Below, piece by piece: positions 45,637 through 56,140 of a stretch of 64,000 nucleotides of DNA; within the stretch, counting starts at the first letter, position 1, and each line of letters opens with the position of its first letter. The position numbers and the translations under genes were made by a program. The notes under the pieces are model-generated. The model searched no databases. It was not told the origin of the DNA and saw nothing but the letters and a program-made list of their open reading frames with translations. The stretch covers positions 1 to 64,000 of the forward strand of contig NZ_JAGIQA010000016.1 of NCBI RefSeq assembly GCF_017814975.1, given 5' to 3'. Source of the stretch: Cupriavidus consociatus. Its GTDB lineage: Bacteria; Pseudomonadota; Gammaproteobacteria; Burkholderiales; Burkholderiaceae.

Positions 45637-45788
45637 GACACAGGGGGCGTTGCTGGGGCATCCGGCGCGGTGACGGTACTGCTCGGCCGGGATCAGCGAG
45701 AACTATACGCCCATCGTTGCGACGTGGGCCTGCGTTACCGTTGGTCGGCTCGCGCGAGCCATTGATCAGGCCGCGGCCCGTGGTGAAC

Positions 45789-45820
45789 GCTTCCCTCTCC
45801 CGCAGGCGGGAGAGGGAAGC
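45789..45820. repeat. CTCTCCC-family palindrome
   Basis: A perfect 15-bp inverted repeat with a 2-base loop: left arm GCTTCCCTCTCCCGC (45789-45803), AG, right arm GCGGGAGAGGGAAGC (45806-45820), followed by AAAC. On the minus strand it reads GTTTGCTTCCCTCTCCC, the same core as the copies at 14815 and 19949. Lies between the ClC gene and the next leftward gene. Confidence 0.85.
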
Positions 45821-45849
45821 AAACCTTCAGTCAGCGAAACCCAGCGTAC

Positions 45850-46848
45850 TCAATCCAGCGAAATACTATTCGCCTTGATCACCTTCCCCCAGTGCTCACG
45901 GTCGGCCTCGATATACCGGTCGATCTCCGCCTGGGTGCGCGGCGGCTGCACGATCAGCCCGAGCGCGCTGAAGGTCGCGCGGAACTGCGGGTCCTTCAGC
46001 ACGTGCGAAGCGGCTGCCTGCAGCCTGGCGACAGCTTCAGGTGGCGTCTGCGCCGGCACCGCCAGCCCGAACCACGTCGCAGCCTGGAAATTTGGATAGC
46101 CGCTCTCGGCCACGGTCGGCACGTTGGGCAGTACCTCCAGCCGGGTGCGGCCGGTGACCGCCAGCGCCTTGAGCTTGCCGGCCTTGATATGCGGCAGCGA
46201 GGTGCTGACCACATCGACCATCAGCTGCACGTCGTTGGCCAGCAGCGCGGCCAGCGCCGGCGCGCTGCCGTTGTAGGGCACATGCGTGACGTTGATGCCG
46301 AGCTCGGTCTTGAGCATCTCGGTGGCCAGCTGCAGCGCATTGCCCAGCCCCACCGACGCATAGTTGAGCTTGCCGCCGGACGACCTGGCGTAGGCCGCGA
46401 AGTCCTTGATGTTGCCGGCCGGCACCTGGGTGTTGGTCACCACCACCAGCGGCGCCTCGGCGCCGATCGTGAAGATCTTGAAGTCCTTGGGCGGATCGTA
46501 GGTGATCTTCTTGTACAGCATCGGATTCAGCACCATGCTGCCGTTGGTCGCCAGCACCATGGTGTAGCCGTCGGCGGGCGCACGGGCCACGCTGTTGGTG
46601 CCGATCATGGTGGCGGCGCCGGGACGGTTTTCCACCACCACGGTCTGGCCAAGCTGGCGCGACATGCCCTCGGCCAGCGCGCGTCCGAACTGGTCGGTCG
46701 AGCCGCCCGGGGTGTACGGCACCACCAGCTTGAGGGGCCGGTCCGGATAGGCGGCCTGCGCGGCGCCGCCCCACAGAGCCAGCGCGCATCCGGCGCCGGC
46801 TGCCATCGCGGCGAGCCAGGCCCGCCGTCCTCTCTTGTCCTTGTGCAT
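45850..46848 (-). CDS. Bug-family (tripartite tricarboxylate) solute-binding protein
   Basis: 332 residues. A signal peptide with RR (GRRAWLAAMAAGAGCALALWG) is followed by the Bug signature (YPDRPLKLVVPYTPGGSTDQFGR) and YNGSAPALAALLANDVQLM. It is a periplasmic binding protein for organic or aromatic acids, but no TctAB membrane genes are nearby, as is common for the very many Bug proteins of this family of bacteria. An excellent GGAGGAG site precedes the ATG at 46848. It follows the acyl-CoA synthetase gene on the same strand, so the ligand may be that enzyme's substrate. Confidence 0.93.
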   Translation of the reverse strand: MHKDKRGRRAWLAAMAAGAGCALALWGGAAQAAYPDRPLKLVVPYTPGGSTDQFGRALAEGMSRQLGQTVVVENRPGAATMIGTNSVARAPADGYTMVLATNGSMVLNPMLYKKITYDPPKDFKIFTIGAEAPLVVVTNTQVPAGNIKDFAAYARSSGGKLNYASVGLGNALQLATEMLKTELGINVTHVPYNGSAPALAALLANDVQLMVDVVSTSLPHIKAGKLKALAVTGRTRLEVLPNVPTVAESGYPNFQAATWFGLAVPAQTPPEAVARLQAAASHVLKDPQFRATFSALGLIVQPPRTQAEIDRYIEADREHWGKVIKANSISLD

Positions 46849-46897
46849 CGCGTCTCCTCCTGTGGTTATCTCTGTATCGCCGCGCTGCCCGGTAGAC

Positions 46898-48391
46898 TCA
46901 GACGCGCCGCTGGCGGCCTTCCCAGTATCGGTCACGCAGCCGGCGCTTGGCGAGCTTGCCGGTCTCGTCGCGCGGCAGCTGCGGCTCGATCACGATGCTG
47001 CGCGGCACCTTGAAGCCCGACAGCCGCTGACGCAGCCATTCGATCACCTCGGCCTCGCGGATTTCCACGCCCGGCATCGGCTGCACCATGCCAAGCAGGC
47101 GCTCGCCGTACTCGTCGTCGGGGACGCCGAACACCACGCAGTCGGCCACGCCGGGATAGCGCACCAGTTCGTGCTCGATCTCGGCCGGATAGATGTTGAC
47201 GCCGCCGGAGATCACCATGTCGGAAGCACGGTCGCAGATGAACAGGTAGCCGTCGGCGTCGACGTAGCCCATGTCGCCCAGCGTCACCAGCCCGCCGCGG
47301 TCGATCGCGCGGCGCGCCGCGTCGTTGTTGCGGTAGCTGAAGTCGGGATAGGCGGGCTGGCGCACGTAGACCAGGCCGACCTCGCCCGGCGCGCACTCGC
47401 GGCCGTCTTCGTCCAGGATGCGCAGCTGCGCGTCGTCGACCGGGCGGCCGGCCGTGCCGGGGCGCGCTGCGGCATCTGCCGGCGTGGCCACGGTAATCAT
47501 GCCGGCCTCGCTGGAGGCATAGGTCTCGTGGATGATCGGACCGAACCAGTCGAGCATGGCGAGCTTGACCTCCGGTGCGCACGGCGAGCCGGTCGAGGCG
47601 ACGAAGCGCAACGACGACAGGTCGTACTTCGCGCGCACCTCGGGCGGTAGCTTGAGCAGGCGCACGTACATGATCGGCACCAGGTAGACCACGTCGATGC
47701 GGTGCTTTTCGATCAGCGCCAGCACCTGCTCGGCGTCGAAGCGCGGCGTGATCACCAGGCGCTCGGCCATCTGCAGCGCGTTCTGGATAAACGAGCTGGG
47801 CGCGCTGTGATACAGCGGCGCCGACATCAGCGCGCGGCAGCCCGGCTCCAGGCCGTAGGTCTGCCGCACCAGCGAGCGCGCGCGCGCCTGCTGCGCTTCG
47901 AGCTGGTCCAGTGGCACCGGAGCGCGGATCACGCCCTTGGGCCGGCCGGTGGTGCCGGAGGTGTAGGCCATATGACCTCGCGGCGCCACGCGCGGACCGT
48001 CATAGGCTGGCTGCTGCGCCAGCCAGCCTTCGTATTCGGTCGCGCCCTCGGCGCTGCCGCCGACCGAAAGCACCGTCATGCCGGCGGGCACGGCTTCACG
48101 CACCGCGCGCAGCAGGTCGGACTGGACCAGCAGCGCCTTGGCGCCGCTGTCGGCCAGCAGGAAGCGCACTTCCTCGGCGGTGAAGTGCCAGTTGATCGGG
48201 CAGTAGTAGCAGCCGGCGGTGCGGCACGCGTTGACCACGTCGGCGTAGGCGGGATCGTTGCGCAGCAGCACCGCAACCACGTCGCCTTGCTCAACGCCCA
48301 GCCGGCGCAGGCCGCCGGCGAGCTGTGCGCCGCGTGCCACCAGTTCGTCGGCGGTGCGGTGCATGTCTTCAAACCAGAGGTCCGTGGCCAT
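46898..48391 (-). CDS. Acyl-CoA synthetase (AMP-forming)
   Basis: 497 residues of the adenylate-forming family. The ATP-binding loop is AYTSGTTGRPKGV, followed by YASSEAG and the hinge/C-terminal domain GDMGYVDADGYLFICDR to PRDETGKLAKRRLR. The substrate is a carboxylic acid that cannot be named from the sequence. The start MATDLWFED at 48391 has a GGGAGA site; the frame extends upstream to 48451. It is divergent from a LysR gene, which probably regulates it together with the Bug gene. Confidence 0.92.
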   Translation of the reverse strand: MATDLWFEDMHRTADELVARGAQLAGGLRRLGVEQGDVVAVLLRNDPAYADVVNACRTAGCYYCPINWHFTAEEVRFLLADSGAKALLVQSDLLRAVREAVPAGMTVLSVGGSAEGATEYEGWLAQQPAYDGPRVAPRGHMAYTSGTTGRPKGVIRAPVPLDQLEAQQARARSLVRQTYGLEPGCRALMSAPLYHSAPSSFIQNALQMAERLVITPRFDAEQVLALIEKHRIDVVYLVPIMYVRLLKLPPEVRAKYDLSSLRFVASTGSPCAPEVKLAMLDWFGPIIHETYASSEAGMITVATPADAAARPGTAGRPVDDAQLRILDEDGRECAPGEVGLVYVRQPAYPDFSYRNNDAARRAIDRGGLVTLGDMGYVDADGYLFICDRASDMVISGGVNIYPAEIEHELVRYPGVADCVVFGVPDDEYGERLLGMVQPMPGVEIREAEVIEWLRQRLSGFKVPRSIVIEPQLPRDETGKLAKRRLRDRYWEGRQRRV

Positions 48392-48520
48392 CCGTTGTCT
48401 CCCTTTCTCGTTGAGCTGACTGACAGCTTGCCACTGTATCGGTACGGTCATTCATCGACAATCACGCGCGGCGGAATCACAATGTTGCGCCAGACTCGAC
48501 AATCCCACAGGCAATCCCGG

Positions 48521-49426
48521 ATGGACCTCAACCTGATCCAGGCCTTCGTCGACATCGTCGATGCCGGCAATCTTGCCGAAGCGGGCCGGCGGCGCGGCGT
48601 CACGCGCTCGCAGGTCAGCCGCCAGCTGCGCGAGCTGGAGCAACAGGCCGGGGCCCAGCTGCTGCGCCGGACCACGCGCCGGCTTGAACTGACCGAGCCG
48701 GGCCACGCGCTGTACCAGCACGGCGTACGCATCCTGCAGGAGGTGACTTCGGCACAGGCGGAAATCGACAGCCTGGGCAAGACCCTGCGCGGCCATGTGC
48801 GCGTCAGCGTGCCGACCGGGCTGGGCGATGCCTATATCGCGCCATTGCTGCTGCGCTTTGCCAAAATCCATCCCGGGATCACACTGCGGGTGTTCTTCGC
48901 CAACCGCGTGAACGACCTGATCGCGGCCGAGATCGACGTGGCGCTGAAGGTCACCTCGGCACCGCCACTGGACCACGTGGCGCGGGAAATCTGCGATATC
49001 CGCTGGCAACTCTATGCATCGCCGGATTACCTCGCGACCACCCCGCCGGTGCGGGTGCCGCCAGACCTGGCCGGGTGCAATTTCCTGTGCCCGCCCTATA
49101 CGCCGCGCCAGTTCGCGCTGTCGCTATACCGCGAGGGCCAGCGAGTCGACGTGGCGCTGACGCCGACGCTGCAATCCGAGCACTTCCTGTTCCTGGCGCG
49201 CGCGGTCAGCGAGGGGCATGGCATTGGCCTGCTGCCGGTCTATATCGGCTGGGAAGCCGTGCAGGCCGGCACGCTGGTGCCTGTGCTGCCGGACTGGCGG
49301 CCGGAAGGGCTGGGCGACCGCCTCTACATCATCACTACGCCGAACCTGCATCCGTCGATGGCCACCCGGGCGCTGATCGGGTTCCTGCGGGAAGAGCTGG
49401 GCAAGATCGCGGTCTTTGCTGCCTGA
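48521..49426 (+). CDS. LysR-family regulator
   Basis: 301 residues. The N-terminal winged helix-turn-helix (DLNLIQAFVDIVDAGNLAEA, VTRSQVSRQLRELEQQ) is followed by the LysR effector domain (YLATTPPVRVPPDLAGC). I use the ATG at 48521, the usual LysR start; the upstream ATG at 48482 would add 13 residues. It is divergent from the acyl-CoA synthetase and Bug genes, its probable targets. It belongs to the subgroup with a single regulatory domain and no extra features. Confidence 0.93.
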   Translation: MDLNLIQAFVDIVDAGNLAEAGRRRGVTRSQVSRQLRELEQQAGAQLLRRTTRRLELTEPGHALYQHGVRILQEVTSAQAEIDSLGKTLRGHVRVSVPTGLGDAYIAPLLLRFAKIHPGITLRVFFANRVNDLIAAEIDVALKVTSAPPLDHVAREICDIRWQLYASPDYLATTPPVRVPPDLAGCNFLCPPYTPRQFALSLYREGQRVDVALTPTLQSEHFLFLARAVSEGHGIGLLPVYIGWEAVQAGTLVPVLPDWRPEGLGDRLYIITTPNLHPSMATRALIGFLREELGKIAVFAA

Positions 49427-49591
49427 CGATCGATATGAGGTGCAGCCGGCGCCGCAGTATTGCGACAGTGGCCGATCATCGAACGGAATCGCCTGCGCTC
49501 CGCCCCGACGGTGAACGAACTTTCATTCTGCAAGCTATGCTTCAAAATCCTTGCAAATTGAAAGCAAGACACCGACCGAGGCGCTGAGACC

Positions 49592-50113
49592 ATGCCACCA
49601 ACCCCGACCGATTTCACTTCCATGCCCTGCCCGGTCGCCCGATCCATGGCGGTGCTGGGAGAGCGCTGGGCCATCCTGGTGCTGCGCGAGGCCTTTTACG
49701 GCAGCACGCGCTTCGATGAGTTCGAACGCAACCTGGGCATCGCCCCCAATATCCTCAGCGCCCGGCTAAAGACGCTGGTGGCGCACGGCCTGCTCGCCCG
49801 CGTCATGCCAGAGGGCGGCAGCCGCCATGTCTACCAGCTGACCGACAAGGGCCGTGACTTCTTCCCGGCGTATGTCGCGCTCAAGGCCTGGGCCGACCGC
49901 TGGATGACCGATGAGAAGGGTCCGCTGACGCTGCTGCAGGACCGCCGCACCGGCCAGGAAATCGCCGAGCCCGCGCTGGCACGTGCCGACGGCACGCCGA
50001 TCACGCTGGACGACGTGCGCGTGCTGCCCGGCCCGGGCGCCGGCCGCTTTCTGCAGCGCCGCTTCGGCGAACCCGACACCATCGGCGAAGGCGCGGAGCA
50101 CGGACATGAGTGA
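49592..50113 (+). CDS. HxlR-family regulator
   Basis: 173 residues. The HxlR winged helix is seen in MPCPVARSMAVLGERWAILV, FERNLGIAPNILSARLKTLV and YQLTDKGRDFFPA. The C-terminal ~70 residues extend beyond the family core. The MATE gene starts inside its last codons (8-bp overlap), so the regulator and exporter are coupled. The conserved early cysteine (C13) found in redox-sensing HxlR proteins is present, so it may respond to reactive electrophiles. Confidence 0.92.
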   Translation: MPPTPTDFTSMPCPVARSMAVLGERWAILVLREAFYGSTRFDEFERNLGIAPNILSARLKTLVAHGLLARVMPEGGSRHVYQLTDKGRDFFPAYVALKAWADRWMTDEKGPLTLLQDRRTGQEIAEPALARADGTPITLDDVRVLPGPGAGRFLQRRFGEPDTIGEGAEHGHE

Positions 50114-51464
50114 AACCGGCGCCTTGCCTGCCGGCACCGCCCCGGCCGAGACCGTCCCCGCCACGGAACTCGCCCGCCGCATCGGCCGCCTCGCCGGCCC
50201 CACCGCGCTGATTGCGGTGCTGCAGGCCGTGGGCCAGCTGATCGAAACCTGGCTGGCAGCGCGCCAGGGCACCGCCGCGCTGGCGGGTTGGGCGGTGGTG
50301 CTGCCGTTTGCGCTGCTGCTGCAGCAGATGTCGGCCGGCGCCATGGGCGGCGGCGTGGTCGCGGCGATCGCGCGGGCGCTGGGTGCCAACAAGCGCGACG
50401 ATGCCTCGGCGCTGGTGATGCATGCGCTGCTGATCGCGGTCACGGCCGGCCTAGCCTTTGCCGTGGTGCTGGCCGGCTTCCCGCGCGCGGTGCTCGGTGC
50501 CGTGGCCGGCGCCACCGCTGCCGAAGCTGCCGCCACCTATGCGATCTGGCTGTTCGGCGCAGGCGCGATCCCGGCGTGGCTGGCCAATACGCTGGCCTCG
50601 GTGCTGCGCGGCGGCGGGCGCCATGCGCTGGCGGCGCGCGTGCTGGCGCTGATGTGGGTGGCCTTCCCGGTGCTGGCCTGGCTGCTGGCGGAACCCGCGG
50701 GCATGGGGCTGGCCGGCATCGGCGCTGCGCTGGCCGCGGTCTCGTGGGCCGCGGCGCTGGCGATGGCGATCGTGGTCGCGCGCGGCGGCGCCGGCTTCGT
50801 GCCGGTGTTGCGGGTGCGGCCGTCGTGGGCATTGTTCTCGCGCATCCTGTCGGTGGGGCTGGTGGCGTGCGCGCTGGCGTCGGTGGCCAACCTGACCACC
50901 ATCCTGGTCACCGCGCAGCTGCGCCACCATGGCACCGCGGCGGTGGCGGCCTACGGGATCTCGGCGCGGCTGGAGTTCCTGATGATCCCGCTGGCGTTCG
51001 GCGTGGGTTCGGCGCTGACGGCGCTGGTCGGACGCGCGGTCGGTGCCGGCGACTGGCATACGGCGCGTCGCACCGCATGGGTCGGCGCCTTCCTCGCGCT
51101 GGCGATCGCGGGTACGGCCGGCGCGGCGGTGGGACTGGCGCCGGTGCGCTTTGCCAGCCTGTTCACCAACGATGCAGAAGTCATCGCCATCGCGGCGCGC
51201 GCGCTGTCATGGGTGGGGCCCGCGTTCGGCGCCTTCGGGCTGGGGATGGCGCTGTACTTTGCCTCGATGGGCGCCGGGCGCATGCGTTGGCCGGCAGCGG
51301 CGGGACTGTGCCGGATCGCGCTGGCGGCGGGCGGCGGCTGGGTGCTGGCGAACGTGTTCGGGATGGGGCTGGACGGGCATTTCCTGGGGGTGGCGCTGGG
51401 GATTACGGCGTATGGGGTGGTGACCGCGCTGGGGGTCAGGCAGGGGGAGTGGTCGGCGCGTTGA
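50106..51464 (+). CDS. MATE-family efflux protein
   Basis: 452 residues, about twelve membrane helices, in two halves (LAGPTALIAVLQAVGQLIET and FSRILSVGLVACALASVANL). The typical MATE segment AYGISARLEFLMIPLAFGVG, with the following charged loop, is clear. It exports cationic or other drugs in exchange for Na+ or H+. The start is the ATG at 50106, overlapping the HxlR stop. Likely controlled by HxlR. Confidence 0.92.
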   Translation: MSETGALPAGTAPAETVPATELARRIGRLAGPTALIAVLQAVGQLIETWLAARQGTAALAGWAVVLPFALLLQQMSAGAMGGGVVAAIARALGANKRDDASALVMHALLIAVTAGLAFAVVLAGFPRAVLGAVAGATAAEAAATYAIWLFGAGAIPAWLANTLASVLRGGGRHALAARVLALMWVAFPVLAWLLAEPAGMGLAGIGAALAAVSWAAALAMAIVVARGGAGFVPVLRVRPSWALFSRILSVGLVACALASVANLTTILVTAQLRHHGTAAVAAYGISARLEFLMIPLAFGVGSALTALVGRAVGAGDWHTARRTAWVGAFLALAIAGTAGAAVGLAPVRFASLFTNDAEVIAIAARALSWVGPAFGAFGLGMALYFASMGAGRMRWPAAAGLCRIALAAGGGWVLANVFGMGLDGHFLGVALGITAYGVVTALGVRQGEWSAR

Positions 51465-51481
51465 GGTGCCTTTCGCATACC

Positions 51482-51499
51482 GCCGGTTTGCTCCCCTCT
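51482..51499. repeat. Half copy of the CTCTCCC-family repeat
   Basis: GCCGGTTTGCTCCCCTCT (51482-51499) is identical to 19945-19962, the left arm of the palindrome between convergent genes there. The matching right arm is missing. It is a degenerate remnant between the convergent MATE and outer-membrane-protein genes. Confidence 0.65.
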
Positions 51500-51515
51500 T
51501 CCCCCTGTCGCGGCC

Positions 51516-52958
51516 TTACCTTGCCAGCACCTTCGCATCGCCCTGCATCCCGGCGTCCCGCACCTCCTGCGGCACCGACGGCCAGCCACCGCCCAGCGAC
51601 TTGTACAGCGCCGCGGTGCTGGTAAGCACGTCGACCTGCCCCTGGATCGCCGCCAGCTGCGCATCGAACAGCTTCTCGCGCGCATTGGTGACCTCCAGGT
51701 AGCTCGAATACCCGCCCTCATACCGGGCAAAAGCCTGGTCGGCATAGATGAACAGGCTCTGTTCCTGCCGGCGCAGGCTGCCCAGCCGCGTGCGGGTCTC
51801 GACGCCATTGGCCAGCGCGCTGTTCACATCGGCCAGCGCCGCGAGCACCGTGCCCTGGTAAGCGAACATGGCCTGGCTGCGCTGCGCGGACGCGGTCTGC
51901 ACCTGCCCGCGGATGGCGCCGCCCTGGAAGATCGGCTGGGTCAGCCCCGCGCCGAACGCCCAGACCCGCGACGCGCTGTCCCACAACGCGCCCGGCGACG
52001 CCGCCACCGCGCCGAACAGGCCGCTCAGGTTGACCGCCGGCAGGTAAAGTGCCTGCGCCGCGCCCAGCTGCGCATTGGCGGCGATGGCAGTCTGCTCGGC
52101 CTGCAGCACATCGGGCCGGCGCGAGAGCAAGGCGGCCGGCAGGTCCGCGCCGACCGGCGGCGCCTGCAGTTCGTTGATCGGCTTGCCGCGCTCGATCGGG
52201 CCCGCAGGCCGGCCCAGCAGCACCGACAGCGCGTTCTCGGTCTGCGCGATGGCAGCACGCAGCGGCGGGATCGAGCCCTCGGCCACGTAGTAGTCATTCT
52301 CGGCCTGCGCCAGTTCAAGCTGCGATATCACGCCGCCTTCGTAGCGCTGGCGGAAGATATCCAGCCCGCTCGCACGCGATGCGAGCGTCTGCTGCGCGAC
52401 GTCGAGCTGCGCGTCGAGCCCGCGCAGCGTGGCATACCCCTGAACCACTGAGGCCGCCAGCGCCAGCACCACGCCGCGGCGCGCGTATTCGGCATTCCAC
52501 AGGCTGGCCTCGGCCGCCTCGGCCTGCCGGCGGATGCGGCCCCACAGGTCAATCTCCCAGTTGGCGTTGGCCAGCAGCTGGTAGGTATTGCCGGTGCCGC
52601 TGCCAAATTGTGTGCTGTTCAGGCTGCCGATGCTTTGACGCGCGGCCGATGCGGACAGATTGAGCTGCGGGAAAAAGCCCGCGCGCGCCACCATCAGCTG
52701 GCCCCGGAATTCGTCGATGCGCGCGGCGGCGATGCGGACATCGTAGTTGCCGGCCAGCGCCGCATCCACCAGCGCGTTCAGCACCGGGTCGCTGAACTGG
52801 TTCCACCAGTCGCTGTCGGCCGCGATCGCCAGCGCGCCGGTGTCGAGGCGGTACTGCGCCACCTCCGGCGTCTCCGGGCGCTGGTAGTTGGGGCCGATCG
52901 CGCAGCCGCCCAGCGTTGCCGCGGCGCAGGCCGCCAGCATCCACACGCGCGGGCTCAT
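51516..52958 (-). CDS. Outer-membrane efflux lipoprotein (NodT/OprM type)
   Basis: 480 residues with a lipobox (TLGGC, C19) and the two repeats of the TolC-like outer-membrane channel (PTLAN-type [16 protein letters not shown] and [13 protein letters not shown]). It is the outer-membrane exit duct of the RND pump encoded upstream. Its ATG overlaps the stop of the RND gene by four bases (52955-52958). The operon order is adaptor, pump, channel. Confidence 0.95.
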   Translation of the reverse strand: MSPRVWMLAACAAATLGGCAIGPNYQRPETPEVAQYRLDTGALAIAADSDWWNQFSDPVLNALVDAALAGNYDVRIAAARIDEFRGQLMVARAGFFPQLNLSASAARQSIGSLNSTQFGSGTGNTYQLLANANWEIDLWGRIRRQAEAAEASLWNAEYARRGVVLALAASVVQGYATLRGLDAQLDVAQQTLASRASGLDIFRQRYEGGVISQLELAQAENDYYVAEGSIPPLRAAIAQTENALSVLLGRPAGPIERGKPINELQAPPVGADLPAALLSRRPDVLQAEQTAIAANAQLGAAQALYLPAVNLSGLFGAVAASPGALWDSASRVWAFGAGLTQPIFQGGAIRGQVQTASAQRSQAMFAYQGTVLAALADVNSALANGVETRTRLGSLRRQEQSLFIYADQAFARYEGGYSSYLEVTNAREKLFDAQLAAIQGQVDVLTSTAALYKSLGGGWPSVPQEVRDAGMQGDAKVLAR

Positions 52959-55900
52959 AGCGTTTCTCCGGCAGGCGGCGTGGTGGGTGGCGTGGCAGGC
53001 GGCCGCGGCGCATCGCCGGCCTTGGGCGCCTTCTTGGACTTGCCTTCGGACATGCGCTCCAGGCCCCAGAAGAACATCGGGATGAAGAACAGCGCGATCA
53101 CCGTCGCCCCAAGCATGCCGCCGATCACGCCCGTGCCGAGCGACTGCCGGCTGGCTGCCGAGGCGCCGCTGGCGATGGCCAGCGGCACGCAGCCCAGGAT
53201 AAAGGCCAGCGATGTCATGATGATCGGGCGCAGCCGCAGCTTGGACGCGTGGATGGCGGCATCGTAGGCGCTCAGCCCTTCCTTCTCGCGCATTTCGACC
53301 GCGAACTCGAAGATCAGGATCGCGTTCTTCGCCGCCAGCGCGATCAGCACGGTCAGGCCGATCTGGAAGTAGACGTCGTTCTCCATGCCGCGCATCAGGA
53401 TGCCGAGCAGCGCGCCGAACAGCGCGAACGGCACGGCCAGCAGCACGCCAAGCGGCAGCGACCACTTCTCGTACTGCGCCGCCAGGATCAGGAACACCAT
53501 CAGCAAGGCAAAGGCGAAGACATAGACAGCGGTGGAACCGGCGGTCTTTTCCTCGTAGGCCTGGCCGCTCCAGGCGTAGGCGTAGCCCTGGCCCAGCACT
53601 TCCTGCGCCACCTCCTCCATGGCGCTGATGGCCTGCCCCGAGCTGTAGCCCGGCGCGGCATCGCCCATGACCTTGGCGGCCGGGAAGTTGTTGAAGCGCG
53701 TGACGATGTCCGCCCCCGGCACATATTTGGTGGTGGTCACCGCCTTGATCGGCACCATGTCGCCGTTGTGGTTGCGCACGTAGACCTTGTCGAGGTCTTC
53801 CGGGCGCGAGCGGAACTCGGGCTCGGCCTGCAGGATGACCTGGAACAGCCGGCTGTTCTTGGGGAACTGGCTCACGTAAAGCGAGCCGAACATGGTCTGC
53901 AGCGCCGAATAGACGTTCTCGACCGGCACGCCCTGGGTCTCGGAGCGCTCCCGGTCGACCTCGACCAGGAACTGGCGCGAGCGCGAGTTGATGGTGGAGT
54001 TCACGCCGCTCAGCTCCGGCCGTTGCCGGGCCTTGGCGATGAACTCGTGAACCTTCTGCTCCAGCTGCTGGTAAGTCCCGTCCGCCGTGCTCTGCAGCCA
54101 GAACTCGAAGCCGCCGGTGGTGCCCAGGCCAGGGATCGAAGGCGGATTCAGCGGGATCACCACGCCGTCCTGGTAGCGCGAGAACTCTTGATGGGCCTTC
54201 TGCATCAGTTCGGCCGCGGTCTGGCCGGGCCCGCGGTCATGGAAGCCCTTCAGCGTGACAAACAACGTGCCGGCGTTGGCCTTGTTCTGCGAGTCGATCA
54301 GGCTGAAGCCATCCACCGAGGCCACCGACGACACGCCGGGCTGCTTGGCGAACCATGTTTCCGCGCGGCTCGACAAGGACTGGGTGCGGTCCAGGCTCGC
54401 TGCGTCCGGCATCACCACCGCGCCGAACAGGTAGCCCTGGTCCTCCACCGGCAGGAACGAGGTCGGGATGCGCATGAACATGACCACGCTGACCGCTACC
54501 ATGGCCAGGATGATGGCGATCGACATTACCGTGCGCCGGATCACGAGCTGCAGCGACTTGTCATAGCCCGCCACGAGGCGGTCGAACGAGTTGTTGAACC
54601 AGGTGAAGAAGCGGTTCTTCTTGTGCTGGCCGGGCTTGAGCAGGATCGCCGCCATCGCCGGCGACAGCGTCAGCGCCACCACGCCGGACAGCACCACCGA
54701 CACCGCGATGGTGATGGCGAACTGCTTGTAGAGCTGCCCGGTGATGCCCGACAGGAAGGCCACCGGGATGAACACCGCCAGCAGCACCAGCACGATCGCG
54801 ACCACCGGGCCGCTGACCTCGTCCATGGCCTTCTTGGCCGCCTCCTTGGGCGGCAGGTTGAACTCCGTCATGTTGCGCTCGACGTTCTCGATCACCACGA
54901 TCGCGTCGTCGACCACGATGCCGATCGCCAGCACCATGCCGAACAAGGTCAGCATGTTCACCGAGAAGCCGAACGCGCTCATGCCGACGAAGGCGCCGAT
55001 GATCGACACGGGCACGGCCAGGATCGGCACCAGCGTCGCGCGCAGGCTCTGCAGGAACAGGAACACCACCAGGATCACCAGGATCACCGCGTCGCGCAGC
55101 GTGTGCACCACCTCGTCGATCGACTCCTGCACGAACTCGGTGGTGTCGAGCGCGACCTCGTACTCCAGCCCGGGCGGGAAGCTCTTTTTCAGCTCCGCCA
55201 GCGTGGACCGCACCTGCTTGGCCACGTCCAGCGCATTGGCGCCGGGCTGCTGGTACACGGCCAGCAGCGTGGCGGTCTTGCCGTTGTAGCGGCTGCGCAG
55301 CGAGTAATCCTTGGAGCCGAGCTCGGCACGGCCGATGTCCTTCAGGCGCACCAGCGCGGCGTCGCCGGACTGCGCGCGCAGGATCATGTTTTCAAACTCG
55401 GCGGGCTCGGTCATGCGGCCCTTGGTGGCGATCGGGAAGGTCTGCTGCACCGGCCCGGTGGTCGGCGACTGGCCGATGCGCCCCGCGGAGAACTGCTGGT
55501 TCTGGTTGGCGACCGCGTTCTTGACGTCCTCGGTGGTGATGCCCAGCGACGCCATCCGGTCCGGCCGCAGCCAGATGCGCATGGCGTAGTCCGGACTGCC
55601 GAAGATGGACGACTGGTTGGCGCCGGGGATGCGCTTGAGCGCATCCAGCACGTAGATATTGGCGTAGTTGCCGACGAAGGTCTGGTTGTAGCTGTTGTCG
55701 GGTGAATAGATGGCAATCACCATCATGAACGCGGACGACCGCTTCTGCACCGAGACGCCCTGCGCCGTCACGGCATCGGGCAGCGTGGGCAGCGCCAGGT
55801 TCACGCGGTTCTGCACGTCCACCTGCGCGAGTTCGGGGTCGGTGCCGATCTCGAAATAGGTGGTCAGCGTCAGGTCGCCGGTCGATGAACTGGTCGAGTT

Positions 55901-56140
55901 CATGTACATCATGCGGTCGGCGCCGTTGACCTGCTGCTCGATCGGCGCGGCCACGTTCTGCGCCACCACCTCGGCGCTGGCGCCGGGGTAGCGGGTCGTG
56001 ACCGTGATGGACGGGGGCGTGATATCCGGGAACTGGGCGATCGGCAGCTTGGTCAGCGCCACCAGCCCGCCCACCGTGATGATGATAGACAGCACCGATG
56101 CGAAGATCGGCCGGTCGATAAAGAAATGGGCAAGCTTCAT
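52955..56140 (-). CDS. RND efflux pump, HAE1 family (AcrB/MexB type)
   Basis: 1061-residue inner-membrane proton-driven pump. The proton-relay aspartates are in [17 protein letters not shown], and the N-terminal [20 protein letters not shown] is the standard AcrB-family start. The drug-binding portions ([18 protein letters not shown]-like) and the C-terminal TM bundle ([20 protein letters not shown]) are all there; the length is that of a full pump. Translationally coupled to the channel and to the adaptor (ATGA overlaps at both ends). It forms a tripartite efflux complex that exports drugs or detergents. Confidence 0.97.
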   Translation of the reverse strand: MKLAHFFIDRPIFASVLSIIITVGGLVALTKLPIAQFPDITPPSITVTTRYPGASAEVVAQNVAAPIEQQVNGADRMMYMNSTSSSTGDLTLTTYFEIGTDPELAQVDVQNRVNLALPTLPDAVTAQGVSVQKRSSAFMMVIAIYSPDNSYNQTFVGNYANIYVLDALKRIPGANQSSIFGSPDYAMRIWLRPDRMASLGITTEDVKNAVANQNQQFSAGRIGQSPTTGPVQQTFPIATKGRMTEPAEFENMILRAQSGDAALVRLKDIGRAELGSKDYSLRSRYNGKTATLLAVYQQPGANALDVAKQVRSTLAELKKSFPPGLEYEVALDTTEFVQESIDEVVHTLRDAVILVILVVFLFLQSLRATLVPILAVPVSIIGAFVGMSAFGFSVNMLTLFGMVLAIGIVVDDAIVVIENVERNMTEFNLPPKEAAKKAMDEVSGPVVAIVLVLLAVFIPVAFLSGITGQLYKQFAITIAVSVVLSGVVALTLSPAMAAILLKPGQHKKNRFFTWFNNSFDRLVAGYDKSLQLVIRRTVMSIAIILAMVAVSVVMFMRIPTSFLPVEDQGYLFGAVVMPDAASLDRTQSLSSRAETWFAKQPGVSSVASVDGFSLIDSQNKANAGTLFVTLKGFHDRGPGQTAAELMQKAHQEFSRYQDGVVIPLNPPSIPGLGTTGGFEFWLQSTADGTYQQLEQKVHEFIAKARQRPELSGVNSTINSRSRQFLVEVDRERSETQGVPVENVYSALQTMFGSLYVSQFPKNSRLFQVILQAEPEFRSRPEDLDKVYVRNHNGDMVPIKAVTTTKYVPGADIVTRFNNFPAAKVMGDAAPGYSSGQAISAMEEVAQEVLGQGYAYAWSGQAYEEKTAGSTAVYVFAFALLMVFLILAAQYEKWSLPLGVLLAVPFALFGALLGILMRGMENDVYFQIGLTVLIALAAKNAILIFEFAVEMREKEGLSAYDAAIHASKLRLRPIIMTSLAFILGCVPLAIASGASAASRQSLGTGVIGGMLGATVIALFFIPMFFWGLERMSEGKSKKAPKAGDAPRPPATPPTTPPAGETL

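Noticed and set aside
53249-55705. Rightward 818-codon open frame
   Set aside because: Antisense to the RND pump gene; composed almost wholly of His, Arg, Gln and Asp, with no fold-like pattern.
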